A DNA stretch of 64,000 nt from Rahnella bonaserana (GCF_019049675.1 NZ_JAFMOW010000065.1:62001-126000); one strand, 5' to 3'; counted from the first letter of the stretch, positions 16,052-26,420 are shown. Numbers and translations: made by a program. The notes: generated by a model not told the origin, from the letters alone.

Positions 16052-16834
16052 ATGCAAGCCGAAATTCTCTTAACTCTCAAGCTCCAGCAACGCTTGTTCG
16101 CCGATCCACGTCGTATTGAATTACTGCGACAGGTGCGTCACACCGGTTCAATCAGCCAGGGCGCGAAACTCGCGGGGATCAGTTATAAAAGTGCCTGGGA
16201 TGCCATCAATGAGATGAATCAGCTTGCGGATGAATCGCTGGTTGACCGCAGTACCGGCGGCAAAGGCGGCGGTGGCGCCGTGCTGACGCCTTACGGCGAG
16301 CGCCTGATCCAACTTTATGAGCTGCTGGCGCAAATCCAGCAAAAAGCCTTTGATGTGCTTAAAGAAGATTCCCTGCCACTGGACAGCCTGCTGGCGGCGA
16401 TTTCGCGTTTCTCACTGCAAACCAGCGCACGTAATCAGTTCTTCGGCACCGTCGTTGAGCGCACCCATCAGACCGTCCAGCAGCATATCGATATCCTGCT
16501 GGCAGACGGAAAAACGCAAATCCGCGCGGCCATTACCGAGCAAAGTGCCGACCGGCTGGCGCTGACGCCGGGTAAAGAAGTGCTGGTCCTGATTAAAGCG
16601 CCATGGATAACTCTTGGATTTAACGCTGAAAATGCCCACAACGCGTTGCGCGGTGATGTCATCAGTATTCAGCGCGGCGAAACAAACAGCGAAGTGCTGG
16701 TGAAACTGCTCAGTAGCGAGACATTGTGCGCCACGGTGCCTAATGCCGGAATGGATAAACTGGCGCTGAAAACCGGCCAGACGGTGTTTGCTCAGTTTGA
16801 CGACGACAAAGTCATCATCGCCACTCTGTGCTAA
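16052..16834 (+). CDS. modE: Molybdate-responsive regulator ModE
   Basis: A 260-residue transcription factor that binds DNA when loaded with molybdate; it represses modABC and activates some molybdoenzyme genes. The N-terminal winged helix (residues about 1-110) includes LAGISYKSAWDAINEMN and the glycine-rich loop STGGKGGGGA. Two TOBE/Mop-like domains follow, with SARNQFFGTV and AITEQSADRLAL in the first. It is divergent from acrZ and next to modF, as in E. coli. Its predicted operator lies at 15513-15536. Confidence 0.95.
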   Translation: MQAEILLTLKLQQRLFADPRRIELLRQVRHTGSISQGAKLAGISYKSAWDAINEMNQLADESLVDRSTGGKGGGGAVLTPYGERLIQLYELLAQIQQKAFDVLKEDSLPLDSLLAAISRFSLQTSARNQFFGTVVERTHQTVQQHIDILLADGKTQIRAAITEQSADRLALTPGKEVLVLIKAPWITLGFNAENAHNALRGDVISIQRGETNSEVLVKLLSSETLCATVPNAGMDKLALKTGQTVFAQFDDDKVIIATLC

Positions 16835-16957
16835 AAAAATACAACTAATCAGTATCTTGCAAAATAAGCGTTTTCATTTTGCAGAATTGTCAATTGACTT
16901 GCGAAGGTGCAGCGCTTATCCCTTATTTTATAATCATTTCAAAATGAGAGATAAAAA

Positions 16958-18427
16958 ATGTCGTCGTTGCATATTTCGCAAGGCGTTTTCCGCCTCAGTG
17001 ATACCCAAACCCTCACACTTTCCGATCTGACTATCCGGCAGGCCGACAGCTGGGCGTTTGTCGGCTCAAATGGCAGTGGTAAATCGGCTCTCGCCCGTGC
17101 GCTGGCTGGCGATTTAACCCTGCTGAAAGGCACCCGCGAAAACAGTTTTGCGCATATAGTCCGTCTGTCGTTTGAGCAGTTACAGAAACTGGTCTCCGAT
17201 GAGTGGCAGCGCAACAACACCGATTTGCTGAGTGAAGGTGAAGACGATACAGGCCGTACGACCGCTGAAATCATTCAGGATGAAGTGCGCGATCCCGCCC
17301 GTTGTGCCGCACTTGCCGCACAGTTTGGTATTGAGAAATTGCTCGACCGCCGCTTTAAATATTTATCGACCGGTGAAACCCGCAAAACGTTGCTGTGTCA
17401 GGTGCTGATGCAACAACCCGATTTGCTGGTGCTGGATGAGCCCTTTGACGGCCTTGACGTTAACGCCCGCGCCCAGCTGGCAGAATTGCTTGAGAAACTT
17501 TCCGATGAAGGCCAGACGATGGTGCTGGTGCTCAACCGCTTCGACGACATTCCTGCGTTTGTGAAAAATGTCGGCGTGCTGGCTGACTGTACGCTGGCCT
17601 CGGTGGGACCGCGTGAACAGGTGCTGGCCGATGCGCTGGTGGCGCAACTGGCGCACAGCGAAAGCCTCAGCGGCATGGCCGTGCCGGAAGCTGAAGATCC
17701 GACTGCCCGCGTCAGCCCGCCTGCTGACAGTCCGCTGATCGTGCTGCGTGACGGCGTGGTGGAGTACAACGACAAACCGATTTTGCATCACCTGACCTGG
17801 CTGGTCGACCACGGTCAGCACTGGCAGATCACCGGACAGAACGGCGCCGGAAAATCTACGTTGCTGAGTCTGATTACCGGCGACCACGCGCAGGGCTACA
17901 GTAACGATCTGACGCTGTTTGGCCGTCGCCGTGGCAGCGGTGAAACCATCTGGGATATCAAACGCCACATCGGTTATGTCAGCAGCAGCCTGCATCTGGA
18001 TTACCGCGTCAGCACCAGCGTGCGCAATGTCATTACTTCCGGTTTCTTCGACTCCATCGGTATTTATCAGGCAGTCTCAGATCGCCAGCGGTTCCTGACC
18101 TCACAATGGCTGGAACTGCTCGGTCTGGGTGGCAATGCCGGTGAGACGCCATTCCACAGTTTATCCTGGGGACAACAGCGGCTGGCGCTGATTGCCCGCG
18201 CGCTGGTTAAACATCCTGCCTTGTTAATTCTCGATGAACCATTGCAGGGTCTGGATCCGATCAACCGTCAGCTGGTGCGCCGTTTTGTCGATATTTTGAT
18301 TGGCGAAGGGGAAACACAGCTGCTGTTTGTTTCGCATCACGCCGAAGACGCCCCGCAATGCATTACGCATCGCCTGAGCTTTATCCCTGACGGCGATATT
18401 TACCGCTATCAGATTGACGCATTGTAA
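16958..18427 (+). CDS. modF: ModF, tandem ABC ATPase of the molybdate locus
   Basis: A soluble protein of 489 residues with two ABC ATPase domains and no membrane segments. Domain 1 has Walker A GSNGSGKSALARAL and signature LSTGETRKTLL before LLVLDEPFDGLD. Domain 2 has GQNGAGKSTLLSLI, LSWGQQRLALIARAL and LLILDEPLQGLD. E. coli ModF is not needed for transport and its role is unclear. It lies 124 bases after modE. Its last 47 bases overlap the end of the convergent MFS gene. Confidence 0.95.
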   Translation: MSSLHISQGVFRLSDTQTLTLSDLTIRQADSWAFVGSNGSGKSALARALAGDLTLLKGTRENSFAHIVRLSFEQLQKLVSDEWQRNNTDLLSEGEDDTGRTTAEIIQDEVRDPARCAALAAQFGIEKLLDRRFKYLSTGETRKTLLCQVLMQQPDLLVLDEPFDGLDVNARAQLAELLEKLSDEGQTMVLVLNRFDDIPAFVKNVGVLADCTLASVGPREQVLADALVAQLAHSESLSGMAVPEAEDPTARVSPPADSPLIVLRDGVVEYNDKPILHHLTWLVDHGQHWQITGQNGAGKSTLLSLITGDHAQGYSNDLTLFGRRRGSGETIWDIKRHIGYVSSSLHLDYRVSTSVRNVITSGFFDSIGIYQAVSDRQRFLTSQWLELLGLGGNAGETPFHSLSWGQQRLALIARALVKHPALLILDEPLQGLDPINRQLVRRFVDILIGEGETQLLFVSHHAEDAPQCITHRLSFIPDGDIYRYQIDAL

Positions 18428-19211
18428 CTTTTCTCTGCTTTGCGGGGGCCATCAGCGCCGTCACTCCGCCCGCCAGCGCCAGTGTCCCCAGCAATGAAAA
18501 CCCGGTTATAACACCCTGATGACCGGGATTATTCCTCAGCAGCAACGTCAGCAGCGCCAGGATCACCGCGGTGCTGCTGACCTGCGCCAGCACGCCCAGC
18601 CGTAAAGAATAATGATATTCATCACCGGTAAGCCCCTCTCTGCCAGCACGTGCTGCGTGACCTGTCAGCCCTGCCCCGAAACCTGTCAGCAGCATGCCCG
18701 GCAGCAGCGCCAGCCAGAACGGCGCTGCTGCCGGCATCATGGATATCAGTCCCAGACCGCCCGCCGCCAGCATGAAACCCCAAAGTAAAACCGTGGAGGA
18801 TGATATGCCCTGCCCGAGTTTTTCACCGAGCGCCGTACCCGCCAGCCGCATCAGCAGCCAGGGGAGAAAGCTGAAAATAATGCCCGGTACGCTCACGGCA
18901 TAAAGCTGATACATCGCCACTGCCAGCAAAAAACCCGCAGTATAGGTTACCGCCGGAGAGAAAATGCACGTCCAGAGGCTTATCTGTAACGGCAGCGACG
19001 AACGTAACGAACGCGGCAGCAGCGGATCCGGATGATAATTTTCACTAATGATAAACAGCACGAAAAAAAGCGCAGCGGCTCCCGCCAGCGAGTGACTCAG
19101 CGGCGTATCCAGCCCGTAAAAAGCAACACTTAACAGCGTCAGAACCAGACTCACAATAAACACCACACCCGGGATCAGGGACCACAAGGGCGAACGGAAA
19201 CGGATCATCAT
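18381..19211 (-). CDS. Half-size MFS transporter-like membrane protein
   Basis: A 276-residue membrane protein with about eight helices. It resembles the C-terminal half of 14-helix drug:H+ antiporters (DHA2 family): the loop HPDPLLPRSL is the segment that usually precedes helix 9, but the six N-terminal helices with the proton-relay motif are absent. Only 149 bases separate it from the divergent LysR gene, so the missing half is not nearby. It may be a decayed or domain-only transporter. ATG 19211 has AGAGGAAAG upstream. The 3' end overlaps modF by 47 bases on the opposite strand. Confidence 0.7.
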   Translation of the reverse strand: MMIRFRSPLWSLIPGVVFIVSLVLTLLSVAFYGLDTPLSHSLAGAAALFFVLFIISENYHPDPLLPRSLRSSLPLQISLWTCIFSPAVTYTAGFLLAVAMYQLYAVSVPGIIFSFLPWLLMRLAGTALGEKLGQGISSSTVLLWGFMLAAGGLGLISMMPAAAPFWLALLPGMLLTGFGAGLTGHAARAGREGLTGDEYHYSLRLGVLAQVSSTAVILALLTLLLRNNPGHQGVITGFSLLGTLALAGGVTALMAPAKQRKVTMRQSDSGKYRRQG

Positions 19212-19360
19212 TAATCTTTCCTCTGTCAGAATCTTGCAAAAAACCTTTGCCATGAAAGATGATTCAATCTCATCCTCAGCATCTTGATAAAGGAGCTTAC
19301 ACCGCCTATTTTAGGCTGTTCAAAGTCATAGATTTCAGCAAAGGATGAAAATAACTCATC

Positions 19361-20260
19361 ATGAAAAAAGTCCGGTTGCCACCACTTGGCTCGCTCAGGG
19401 CATTTGATGTCGTGGCACAGCAGAACAGCTTCAAGCGCGCGGCAGAAGAAATCGGCGTGACCGCCACCGCCATCAGCCATCAGATCCGCGTGCTGGAAGA
19501 GGCGCTGGGCACCGCTGTTTTTGAGCGCAGTGCGAGGGAAGTCCGGCTGACGGCGGCCGGGGAGATTTTGCGCCAGGCAACGCGGCAGGCTTTTGCCGGA
19601 TTACAGGCGGCGGTAGAAGATATTCATCACGCAGCAAGACCTGCGGCGCTGACACTCACCACCACGTCCAATTTTCTGACTCACTGGCTGGTGCCAAGGC
19701 TGGCGGATTTGAAAAATGCGGCGCCGGACATGGATTTACGGCTACACACCGGTATCGAACTGGTGGATTTGTCCCGCAATACGGTGGACGTCGCTATCCG
19801 TTACAGCGAGTCGGCAGACGAAACGCTGAATTCAACACTGTTGTATCAGGACACGTTTGTGCTGGTCGCCAGCCCTTCCCTTCGTCTGACCACGGCGGAA
19901 GAGTTGGCTGGCGCGACGTTATTTCATGTGGAAAATCGCCACATTCCGCAACCTTCCCCCGACTGGGAAAACTGGCGTCAGCATTTCGGTCCGGCGACAT
20001 TAAAACTCGACAGCGGGCTGCGTTTCACCGATGAAACGCATGCGATTCAGGCGGCGATTGCGGGTCAGGGCGTGGCGATTGTCAGCAGTTTGCTGGCCCA
20101 TGATTTCATCGAAAAAGGCATCCTTTCAACCCCGTTCCTGCACCATCTTCCCGGTGCCAATTACTATCTGGTGACGACGAAAGAGAAAGCGGAACGGGCA
20201 GATATCGTCATTCTGAGGCGCTGGCTGCTGGATAAAATGAGCACTATCCCCAGGATGTAG
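19361..20260 (+). CDS. LysR-type regulator, GcvA-like
   Basis: A 299-residue LysR-type transcription factor. The N-terminal winged helix contains LPPLGSLRAFDVVAQQNSFK and ATAISHQIRVLEEALG, the pattern of the GcvA subgroup. The rest is a periplasmic-binding-like effector domain (about residues 90-295). Members usually control the divergent neighbour, here the half-size MFS gene, from sites in the 149-base gap. The effector is unknown. Absent from this position in E. coli. Confidence 0.88.
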   Translation: MKKVRLPPLGSLRAFDVVAQQNSFKRAAEEIGVTATAISHQIRVLEEALGTAVFERSAREVRLTAAGEILRQATRQAFAGLQAAVEDIHHAARPAALTLTTTSNFLTHWLVPRLADLKNAAPDMDLRLHTGIELVDLSRNTVDVAIRYSESADETLNSTLLYQDTFVLVASPSLRLTTAEELAGATLFHVENRHIPQPSPDWENWRQHFGPATLKLDSGLRFTDETHAIQAAIAGQGVAIVSSLLAHDFIEKGILSTPFLHHLPGANYYLVTTKEKAERADIVILRRWLLDKMSTIPRM

Positions 20261-20307
20261 TCCGAAAAATCACAAAAAACGCTGATTAAGATAATGCAAT
20301 TAAATCA

Positions 20308-20323
20308 GTGTAAGCGATTACAC
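20308..20323. promoter_or_regulatory. GalR/GalS operator, upstream site
   Basis: GTGTAAGCGATTACAC is a perfect palindrome matching the gal operator consensus. It corresponds to the external operator of E. coli galE and lies 201 bases before the galE start. Confidence 0.9.
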
Positions 20324-20416
20324 TCGCCATCAATTCTGACTTAACGCAGGATGTCGCTGGCTTTCTGTACGTCGCACCGCACCTGTCTGGTCACCCAGAA
20401 AGGTGCTAAACTGTTT

Positions 20417-20432
20417 GTGTAAGCGATTCCAT
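20417..20432. promoter_or_regulatory. GalR/GalS operator, downstream site
   Basis: GTGTAAGCGATTCCAT matches the gal operator with two changes in the second half. Its centre is 109 bases from the upstream operator, close to the spacing across which GalR forms a repression loop in E. coli. Confidence 0.82.
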
Positions 20433-20508
20433 TTTATTGGGGATGGATCACCTTTTTCAGCCTTGCAGCGTGATATCGTTGCATCAAGATAATCATCGGG
20501 GAGCTCTT

Positions 20509-21525
20509 ATGTACGTCTTAGTCACAGGTGGTAGCGGTTACATCGGCAGTCATACTTGCGTGCAACTGATTGACGCAGGTTATACGCCAATCATTCTGGA
20601 TAACCTTCACAACAGTAAAGTCAGCGTGCTTGAACGCATTAATACGCTGACCGGCAAAACGCCGCTGTTCTATGAAGGGGATATCCGCGACCGCGCCCTC
20701 CTCGATAAAATTTTCAGTGAACATCATATTCATTCCGTCATTCATTTCGCGGGCTGGAAAGCCGTGGGTGAATCTGTGGCAAAACCGCTGGCGTATTACG
20801 ACAACAACGTCACCGGCACGCTGGTGTTGCTCGAAGCGATGCGCGCTGCAGGCGTCAAAAACATGATTTTCAGCTCCTCGGCAACCGTGTATGGCGATCA
20901 GCCAAAAACACCTTATGTCGAAGACTTCCCGACCGGCAATCCTTCCAGTCCGTATGGCCGCAGCAAACTGATGGTCGAGCAAATTCTGGAAGACGTACAG
21001 CGTGCGGAACCGGAATGGAGCATGACGCTGTTGCGTTATTTCAATCCGGTCGGCGCGCATCCGTCTGGCCTGATGGGCGAAGATCCGCAGGGCGTGCCGA
21101 ATAACCTGATGCCATTTATCGCGCAGGTCGCGGTAGGCCGTCGCGAGTCCGTGGCTATTTTCGGCAACGATTATCCGACACCGGACGGTACCGGCGTACG
21201 TGACTATATCCACGTGGTGGATCTGGCTGACGGCCACATCGCAGCGATGAAAACCCTGCATAACAAAGCAGGCGTGCATATTTACAACCTGGGTGCGGGC
21301 TTTGGTCACAGCGTACTGGACGTGGTTAACGCCTTCAGCAAAGCCTGCGGCAAGCCGGTGAATTACAAGTTTGCACCACGTCGCGATGGCGACTTACCGG
21401 CGTACTGGGCGGATCCGACGAAAGCAGAGAAAGAGCTGCACTGGAAAGTCACGCGCACACTGGAAGACATGGCCAATGACACCTGGCTGTGGCAGTCGAA
21501 AAACCCGCAGGGCTACCCGGATTAA
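20509..21525 (+). CDS. galE: UDP-glucose 4-epimerase GalE
   Basis: Interconverts UDP-galactose and UDP-glucose with bound NAD, in the cytoplasm. A short-chain dehydrogenase fold of 338 residues: the NAD loop is GGSGYIGSH at the N-terminus, the active-site Ser/Thr lie in SSSATVYGD and the catalytic Tyr-Lys in SPYGRSKLMVEQ. The open frame begins at 20437, but ATG 20509 with GGGGAGC upstream starts the fold (MYVLVTGG). First gene of galETKM, downstream of two GalR operators. Confidence 0.97.
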   Translation: MYVLVTGGSGYIGSHTCVQLIDAGYTPIILDNLHNSKVSVLERINTLTGKTPLFYEGDIRDRALLDKIFSEHHIHSVIHFAGWKAVGESVAKPLAYYDNNVTGTLVLLEAMRAAGVKNMIFSSSATVYGDQPKTPYVEDFPTGNPSSPYGRSKLMVEQILEDVQRAEPEWSMTLLRYFNPVGAHPSGLMGEDPQGVPNNLMPFIAQVAVGRRESVAIFGNDYPTPDGTGVRDYIHVVDLADGHIAAMKTLHNKAGVHIYNLGAGFGHSVLDVVNAFSKACGKPVNYKFAPRRDGDLPAYWADPTKAEKELHWKVTRTLEDMANDTWLWQSKNPQGYPD

Positions 21526-21544
21526 GGAGCACTAAGGAAAGTTT

Positions 21545-22597
21545 ATGACAACGTTTAACCCGATTGATCATCCACATCGCCGCTACAATCCGCTGACCGA
21601 TCAGTGGGTTTTAGTCAGTCCGCACCGCGCCAAGCGCCCGTGGCAGGGTCAGCAGGAAGCGGTTTCGCAGGAAGTGCTGCCAGCGCATGATCCGGACTGT
21701 TTCCTGTGTCCGGGAAATACCCGAGTAACCGGTGATGTGAATCCGAAATACACCGGCACCTTTGTGTTCACCAATGATTATGCCGCGCTGATGCCGGACA
21801 CGCCGTTTGCGCCTGAAAGCGAAGATCCGCTGATGCGCGTTCAGAGCGCCCGCGGCACCAGCCGTGTCATTTGTTTCTCGCCGGATCACAGTAAGACTTT
21901 GCCGCAGTTGTCCGTTGAAGCACTGACGGAAATCGTTAGAACCTGGCAGGAACAGAGTGCGGATCTGGCAAAAAACTATCCGTGGGTGCAGGTTTTCGAG
22001 AATAAAGGCGCCGCGATGGGCTGCTCGAATCCACATCCGCACGGCCAGATTTGGGCCAACAGCTTCCTGCCTAACGAAGCCGAGCGTGAAGACCGCCTGC
22101 AACGTGCCTATCTGGAAAAACAGGGCTCGCCGATGCTGGTCGATTACGTTAAGCGCGAGCTGGCGGACGGAAGCCGTACCGTGGTCGAAACCGAACACTG
22201 GCTGGCGGTAGTGCCTTACTGGGCGGCGTGGCCGTTCGAAACGATTTTACTGCCGAAAGTGCATGTGAAACGCATCACTGAGCTTTCTGATGAACAGCGC
22301 AGTGATCTGGCGCTGGCGCTGAAAAAGCTGACCAGCCGCTACGATAATCTGTTCCAGTGCTCCTTCCCTTATTCAATGGGCTGGCACGGCGCGCCGTTTA
22401 CCGAAGGCGACAACGAACACTGGCAGTTGCATGCACATTTCTATCCACCGTTGCTGCGTTCAGCGACTGTGCGCAAATTCATGGTCGGCTACGAAATGCT
22501 GGCTGAAACCCAACGCGACCTGACAGCGGAACAAGCCGCAGAACGTCTGCGGGCGGTGAGTGATGTTCATTATCGTGAGGCCGGAGAAAAACAATGA
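21545..22597 (+). CDS. galT: Galactose-1-phosphate uridylyltransferase GalT
   Basis: Transfers UMP from UDP-glucose to galactose 1-phosphate. The 350 residues include the catalytic His-Pro-His in [11 protein letters not shown], which forms the UMP-His intermediate, and zinc ligands in FLCPGN near residue 52. It lies 19 bases after galE and overlaps the galK start by four bases (ATGA). Confidence 0.97.
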   Translation: MTTFNPIDHPHRRYNPLTDQWVLVSPHRAKRPWQGQQEAVSQEVLPAHDPDCFLCPGNTRVTGDVNPKYTGTFVFTNDYAALMPDTPFAPESEDPLMRVQSARGTSRVICFSPDHSKTLPQLSVEALTEIVRTWQEQSADLAKNYPWVQVFENKGAAMGCSNPHPHGQIWANSFLPNEAEREDRLQRAYLEKQGSPMLVDYVKRELADGSRTVVETEHWLAVVPYWAAWPFETILLPKVHVKRITELSDEQRSDLALALKKLTSRYDNLFQCSFPYSMGWHGAPFTEGDNEHWQLHAHFYPPLLRSATVRKFMVGYEMLAETQRDLTAEQAAERLRAVSDVHYREAGEKQ

Positions 22598-23742
22598 AAC
22601 TGAAAACCAAAACCCTTGAAATCTTTGCCGATAAATTTGGCTACCCTGCCACCATTACCATCAAGGCACCGGGCCGCGTAAACCTGATCGGCGAACACAC
22701 CGACTATAACGACGGTTTCGTGTTGCCGTGCGCGATCGACTACGAAACGGTGATCGCCTGTGCGCAGCGCAACGACCGCACAATCCGCGTGATCGCCGCC
22801 GATTACGATAATGACGAAGACAGTTTCTCTCTCGACGAACCAATTCTGCACACCGACGCGCATCCGTGGGCCAACTACGTGCGTGGCGTGGTGAAACATC
22901 TGATGCTGCGTAACAAAGATTTCTCCGGTGCAGACATGGTGATCAGCGGCAACGTGCCGCAGGGCGCAGGCCTGAGTTCATCGGCATCGCTGGAAGTGGC
23001 GGTCGGTCAGGCGCTGAAATCGTTATACGATTTGCCGCTGGACGGCGTTGCGCTGGCGCTGAACGGTCAGGAAGCGGAGAACCAGTTTGTCGGCTGTAAC
23101 TGCGGCATTATGGATCAGCTGATTTCCGCACTCGGCAAGGAAAATCATTCCCTGCTGATCGACTGCCGTTCACTGGAAACCCGCGCGGTGTCTATGCCGA
23201 AAAACGCCGCGGTGGTGATTATCAACTCCAACGTGAAACGCGGCCTGGTCGACAGCGAATACAATGCACGTCGCGAACAATGCGAAGTGGCAGCTCGTTT
23301 CTTTGGTGTGAAAGCGCTTCGTGACGTGGATCCTGCCCTGTTCTTCTCCATTCAGGATGAACTGGATCCGGTGGTTGCCCGCCGTGCGCGTCACGTGATC
23401 ACTGAAAACGACCGCACACTGGCGGCAGCGGATGCACTGGCCAGCGGTGACCTGAAACGTATGGGTGAACTGATGGCGGAATCTCACGCTTCCATGCGCG
23501 ATGATTTTGAAATCACCGTTCCGCAGATCGACAAGCTGGTAGAAATCGTCAAAGAAGTCATTGGCGATAAAGGCGGCGTGCGTATGACCGGTGGCGGTTT
23601 CGGCGGCTGTATCGTAGCGCTGGTTCCGGAAGACATGGTAGAAAAAGTCCGTCATGCCGTTGAACAGCAATATCACGCCCACAGTGGCCTGAAAGAAACC
23701 TTCTACGTTTGCACCGCATCACAGGGAGCAGGCATATGTTAA
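22594..23742 (+). CDS. galK: Galactokinase GalK
   Basis: Phosphorylates galactose at C1 with ATP. The 382-residue GHMP kinase shows the galactokinase signature [19 protein letters not shown], the phosphate loop [11 protein letters not shown] and a C-terminal GGGFGGC motif. Its start overlaps the galT stop by four bases and its stop overlaps galM, so the operon is translationally coupled throughout. Confidence 0.97.
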   Translation: MKLKTKTLEIFADKFGYPATITIKAPGRVNLIGEHTDYNDGFVLPCAIDYETVIACAQRNDRTIRVIAADYDNDEDSFSLDEPILHTDAHPWANYVRGVVKHLMLRNKDFSGADMVISGNVPQGAGLSSSASLEVAVGQALKSLYDLPLDGVALALNGQEAENQFVGCNCGIMDQLISALGKENHSLLIDCRSLETRAVSMPKNAAVVIINSNVKRGLVDSEYNARREQCEVAARFFGVKALRDVDPALFFSIQDELDPVVARRARHVITENDRTLAAADALASGDLKRMGELMAESHASMRDDFEITVPQIDKLVEIVKEVIGDKGGVRMTGGGFGGCIVALVPEDMVEKVRHAVEQQYHAHSGLKETFYVCTASQGAGIC

Positions 23743-24782
23743 AACCTGAAAACACACAGCTGGCGCCCGATGGCCAGCCGTTTGAACAGGTGACGCTACA
23801 GAATGCGGCGGGCGCTACCGCCACATTCATGGACTGGGGCGCAACCTGGTTATCCTTCACCCTGCCGCTGGCAGACGGAAGCACGCGTGAGCTGCTGCTG
23901 GGTTGCCAGTCACCGGCTGAGTACATGAATCAGAGCGCGTATCTGGGTGCTACCGTGGGGCGTTACGCCAACCGCATCGCCCGCTCGCAATTTGAAATTG
24001 ACGGTAAACCACATCTGGTGGTCGCCAATCAGGGCGTTCATCAGCTGCACGGCGGGCCGGAAGGTTTCCATGCGCGCCGCTGGAAGATCCTGGAGCAGAC
24101 CGCGCAGAAACTGACGTTCGGGCTGTTTTCTGCCGATGGCGACCAGGGTTATCCCGGCAATATGACAGCCAAAGTGCATTATCAGCTGACTGACGATAAC
24201 CGTCTGGAAATCCGTTACGACGCCACTGTCGATAAGCTGTGTCCGGTTAATCTGACCAATCACGCCTATTTCAACCTCGACGGCGAAGGGACTGACGCGC
24301 GCCAGCATAAACTGCAACTGTTTGCGGATCGTTTCCTGCCGGTCGACAGCGACGGCATTCCGTGCGCCGATCCGACACCGGTTGAACATACCGGGATGGA
24401 TTTCAATGCCGCAAAAACGCTGGCGAAAGATTTCCTCAAGGACCGCGATCAGCAACGGGTGAAAGGTTATGACCACGCGTATCTGCTTAACCGCTCATGC
24501 AATGCCGCTACAAATCCGGCAGCCCATTTGTGGTCGGCGGACGGCAAAGTGAAAATGACCATGTTTACCTCGGCCCCGGCCGTTCAGCTTTACAGTGGTA
24601 ATTTCCTCGGCGGAACGCCAAATCGCAGCGGCGGCGAATATGCCAGCTACAGCGGTGTGGCGCTGGAGAGTGAATTCCTGCCAGACAGCCCGAACCACGC
24701 GACCTGGCCACAGCCTGACTGCTGGATAAAACCGGGACAGACGTACAAATCTGCTACCACGTATCAGTTCTTCGCGCTGTAA
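23736..24782 (+). CDS. galM: Galactose mutarotase GalM
   Basis: Interconverts alpha and beta anomers of galactose and other aldoses. The 348-residue beta-sandwich has catalytic-type His in [12 protein letters not shown] and [10 protein letters not shown], and a late acidic residue in [17 protein letters not shown] 23736 overlaps the galK stop by seven bases and is preceded by GGGAG. Last gene of galETKM. Confidence 0.96.
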   Translation: MLKPENTQLAPDGQPFEQVTLQNAAGATATFMDWGATWLSFTLPLADGSTRELLLGCQSPAEYMNQSAYLGATVGRYANRIARSQFEIDGKPHLVVANQGVHQLHGGPEGFHARRWKILEQTAQKLTFGLFSADGDQGYPGNMTAKVHYQLTDDNRLEIRYDATVDKLCPVNLTNHAYFNLDGEGTDARQHKLQLFADRFLPVDSDGIPCADPTPVEHTGMDFNAAKTLAKDFLKDRDQQRVKGYDHAYLLNRSCNAATNPAAHLWSADGKVKMTMFTSAPAVQLYSGNFLGGTPNRSGGEYASYSGVALESEFLPDSPNHATWPQPDCWIKPGQTYKSATTYQFFAL

Positions 24783-24946
24783 ACTCTGTCAGACAGGGTC
24801 GCCCGGCCCTGTCTTCATCTATTCCGACTTCTGCGAATTTGTGACTTACGGCGCATCTGTATCAGCACATTTTCAGCTAAAGGTATTTCCCGCATCTACT
24901 CTTAGAGAGTGTCCTGCATAAAAGGACGTTTAATAAGGAGTTCGAT

Positions 24947-25282
24947 ATGCGTTTACCCGTTGTGTTATCCCTGCTGGCAACGCTGTGCGCGGCTGGCTCC
25001 GCTCTGGCGGCTGATCCTGTGAAAGTGCCTTCCCCTGCTCAGACCGAGCAACGCCAAAAGATGACCGACTGTAATCAGCAGGCCACCACGCAGTCCCTGA
25101 AAGGCGATGACCGTAAAAAATTCATGAGTCAGTGCCTGAAGGCGGAAACCAAACCAGCGACGGCAAATATGACACCTCAGCAGGAAAAAATGAAAACCTG
25201 TAACGCAGACGCGGCGAAGAAAGAGCTTAAAGGCGATGCACGTAAAACCTTCATGAGTACCTGCCTGAAAAAAGCCAGCTAA
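24947..25282 (+). CDS. psiF: PsiF-family exported protein
   Basis: A 111-residue secreted protein with signal peptide MRLPVVLSLLATLCAAGSALA. The mature part has two copies of the PsiF repeat, each with a Cys pair and the pattern LKGD(D/A)RK(K/T)FMS-CLK, at about residues 42-65 and 84-107. E. coli psiF is induced by phosphate starvation and its function is unknown; here I could not pick out a Pho box. It sits between galM and gpmA, which are neighbours in E. coli, so its position differs. Confidence 0.9.
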   Translation: MRLPVVLSLLATLCAAGSALAADPVKVPSPAQTEQRQKMTDCNQQATTQSLKGDDRKKFMSQCLKAETKPATANMTPQQEKMKTCNADAAKKELKGDARKTFMSTCLKKAS

Positions 25283-25299
25283 CTGCTGTCCTTTTGCAC

Positions 25300-25340
25300 A
25301 AAACGCGCTGTCCGGGAGACCGTTCGCGCGTTTTGTTTTA
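25300..25340 (+). terminator. Rho-independent terminator of psiF
   Basis: The stem AAAACGCGC/GCGCGTTTT has a 17-base loop and is followed by GTTTTA. Confidence 0.75.
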
Positions 25341-25438
25341 CATCGCCGCAGCAAATTCGTTATGTTTAATACAAACGGTGTCCCGCAAAGGCTTCCTGAG
25401 GAAGTTTCAGATTGCTGTCCGGGAGGCCAAGCCCCTAT

Positions 25439-25457
25439 AATGATAACCGTTATCATT
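25439..25457. promoter_or_regulatory. Fur box upstream of gpmA
   Basis: AATGATAACCGTTATCATT is a perfect 19-base palindrome matching the Fur consensus. It lies 30 bases before the gpmA start. E. coli gpmA is also known to be under Fur control. Confidence 0.85.
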
Positions 25458-25486
25458 GAAAATTCAGTTAACTGAGGAGTTTAGCT

Positions 25487-26239
25487 ATGGCTGTAACCAA
25501 GCTGGTGCTGGTAAGACACGGTGAAAGTGAGTGGAACAAAGAAAACCGTTTTACCGGTTGGCATGATGTTGAACTGTCCGATAAGGGTCGCACTGAAGCA
25601 AAAGCTGCTGGTCAGTTGCTCAAAGACGAAGGCTTCCAATTCGACTTCGCTTATACCTCTGTGCTGAAACGTGCCATCCACACTCTGTGGAGCGTTTTGG
25701 ACGAACTGAACCAGCCATGGCTGCCGGTTGAGAAATCCTGGAAACTGAACGAACGTCATTACGGCGCGTTGCAGGGTCTGGATAAAGCAGAAACCGCTCA
25801 GAAATACGGTGATGAGCAAGTTAAACAATGGCGTCGTGGCTTCGCTGTGACTCCGCCAGAACTGGATCGCGCTGATGAGCGTTTCCCTGGCCACGATCCA
25901 CGCTATGCAAAACTGACTGCGGCTGAATTGCCAACGACTGAAAGCCTGGCGCTGACCATCGAACGTGTTATCCCTTACTGGACTGACGTGATCAAACCAC
26001 GTATCGCCAGCGGCGAGCGCGTGATCATCGCTGCGCACGGTAACTCCCTGCGTGCACTGGTCAAATATCTCGATGACCTGAGCGAAGACGAAATTCTGGA
26101 ACTGAACATCCCTACCGGTGTTCCATTAGTTTACGAATTCGACGAAAACTACAGACCAATCAAACGTTACTATCTGGGTAATGCCGACGAAATCGCAGCG
26201 AAAGCAGCAGCCGTGGCAAACCAGGGTAAAGCGAAGTAA
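25487..26239 (+). CDS. gpmA: 2,3-bisphosphoglycerate-dependent phosphoglycerate mutase
   Basis: Glycolytic enzyme that interconverts 3- and 2-phosphoglycerate through a phosphohistidine. The 250 residues carry the active His in [16 protein letters not shown], the [12 protein letters not shown] stretch and the second His in [14 protein letters not shown] precedes the ATG. Codon use is strongly biased, as expected for a highly expressed gene. The Fur box overlaps the promoter region. Confidence 0.97.
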   Translation: MAVTKLVLVRHGESEWNKENRFTGWHDVELSDKGRTEAKAAGQLLKDEGFQFDFAYTSVLKRAIHTLWSVLDELNQPWLPVEKSWKLNERHYGALQGLDKAETAQKYGDEQVKQWRRGFAVTPPELDRADERFPGHDPRYAKLTAAELPTTESLALTIERVIPYWTDVIKPRIASGERVIIAAHGNSLRALVKYLDDLSEDEILELNIPTGVPLVYEFDENYRPIKRYYLGNADEIAAKAAAVANQGKAK

Positions 26240-26279
26240 TTTCGCGTTTTCTTCTGCGTTAAGCAGGAAGATTGGCAAA

Positions 26280-26304
26280 GGCACGCACACGCGTGCCTTT
26301 TTTG
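26280..26304 (+). terminator. Rho-independent terminator of gpmA
   Basis: GGCACGC-ACAC-GCGTGCC followed by six T. Confidence 0.92.
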
Positions 26305-26420
26305 TTTTCTGAATCCGACACTCCCCCGCGCTTCTCCGGATTTCCGGTAAATCCTCCCTGTTGTGAAAATCGTGATCCAACGCAGGATTTTCAGATAACA
26401 GTTTTGCTACATTCATTTAA

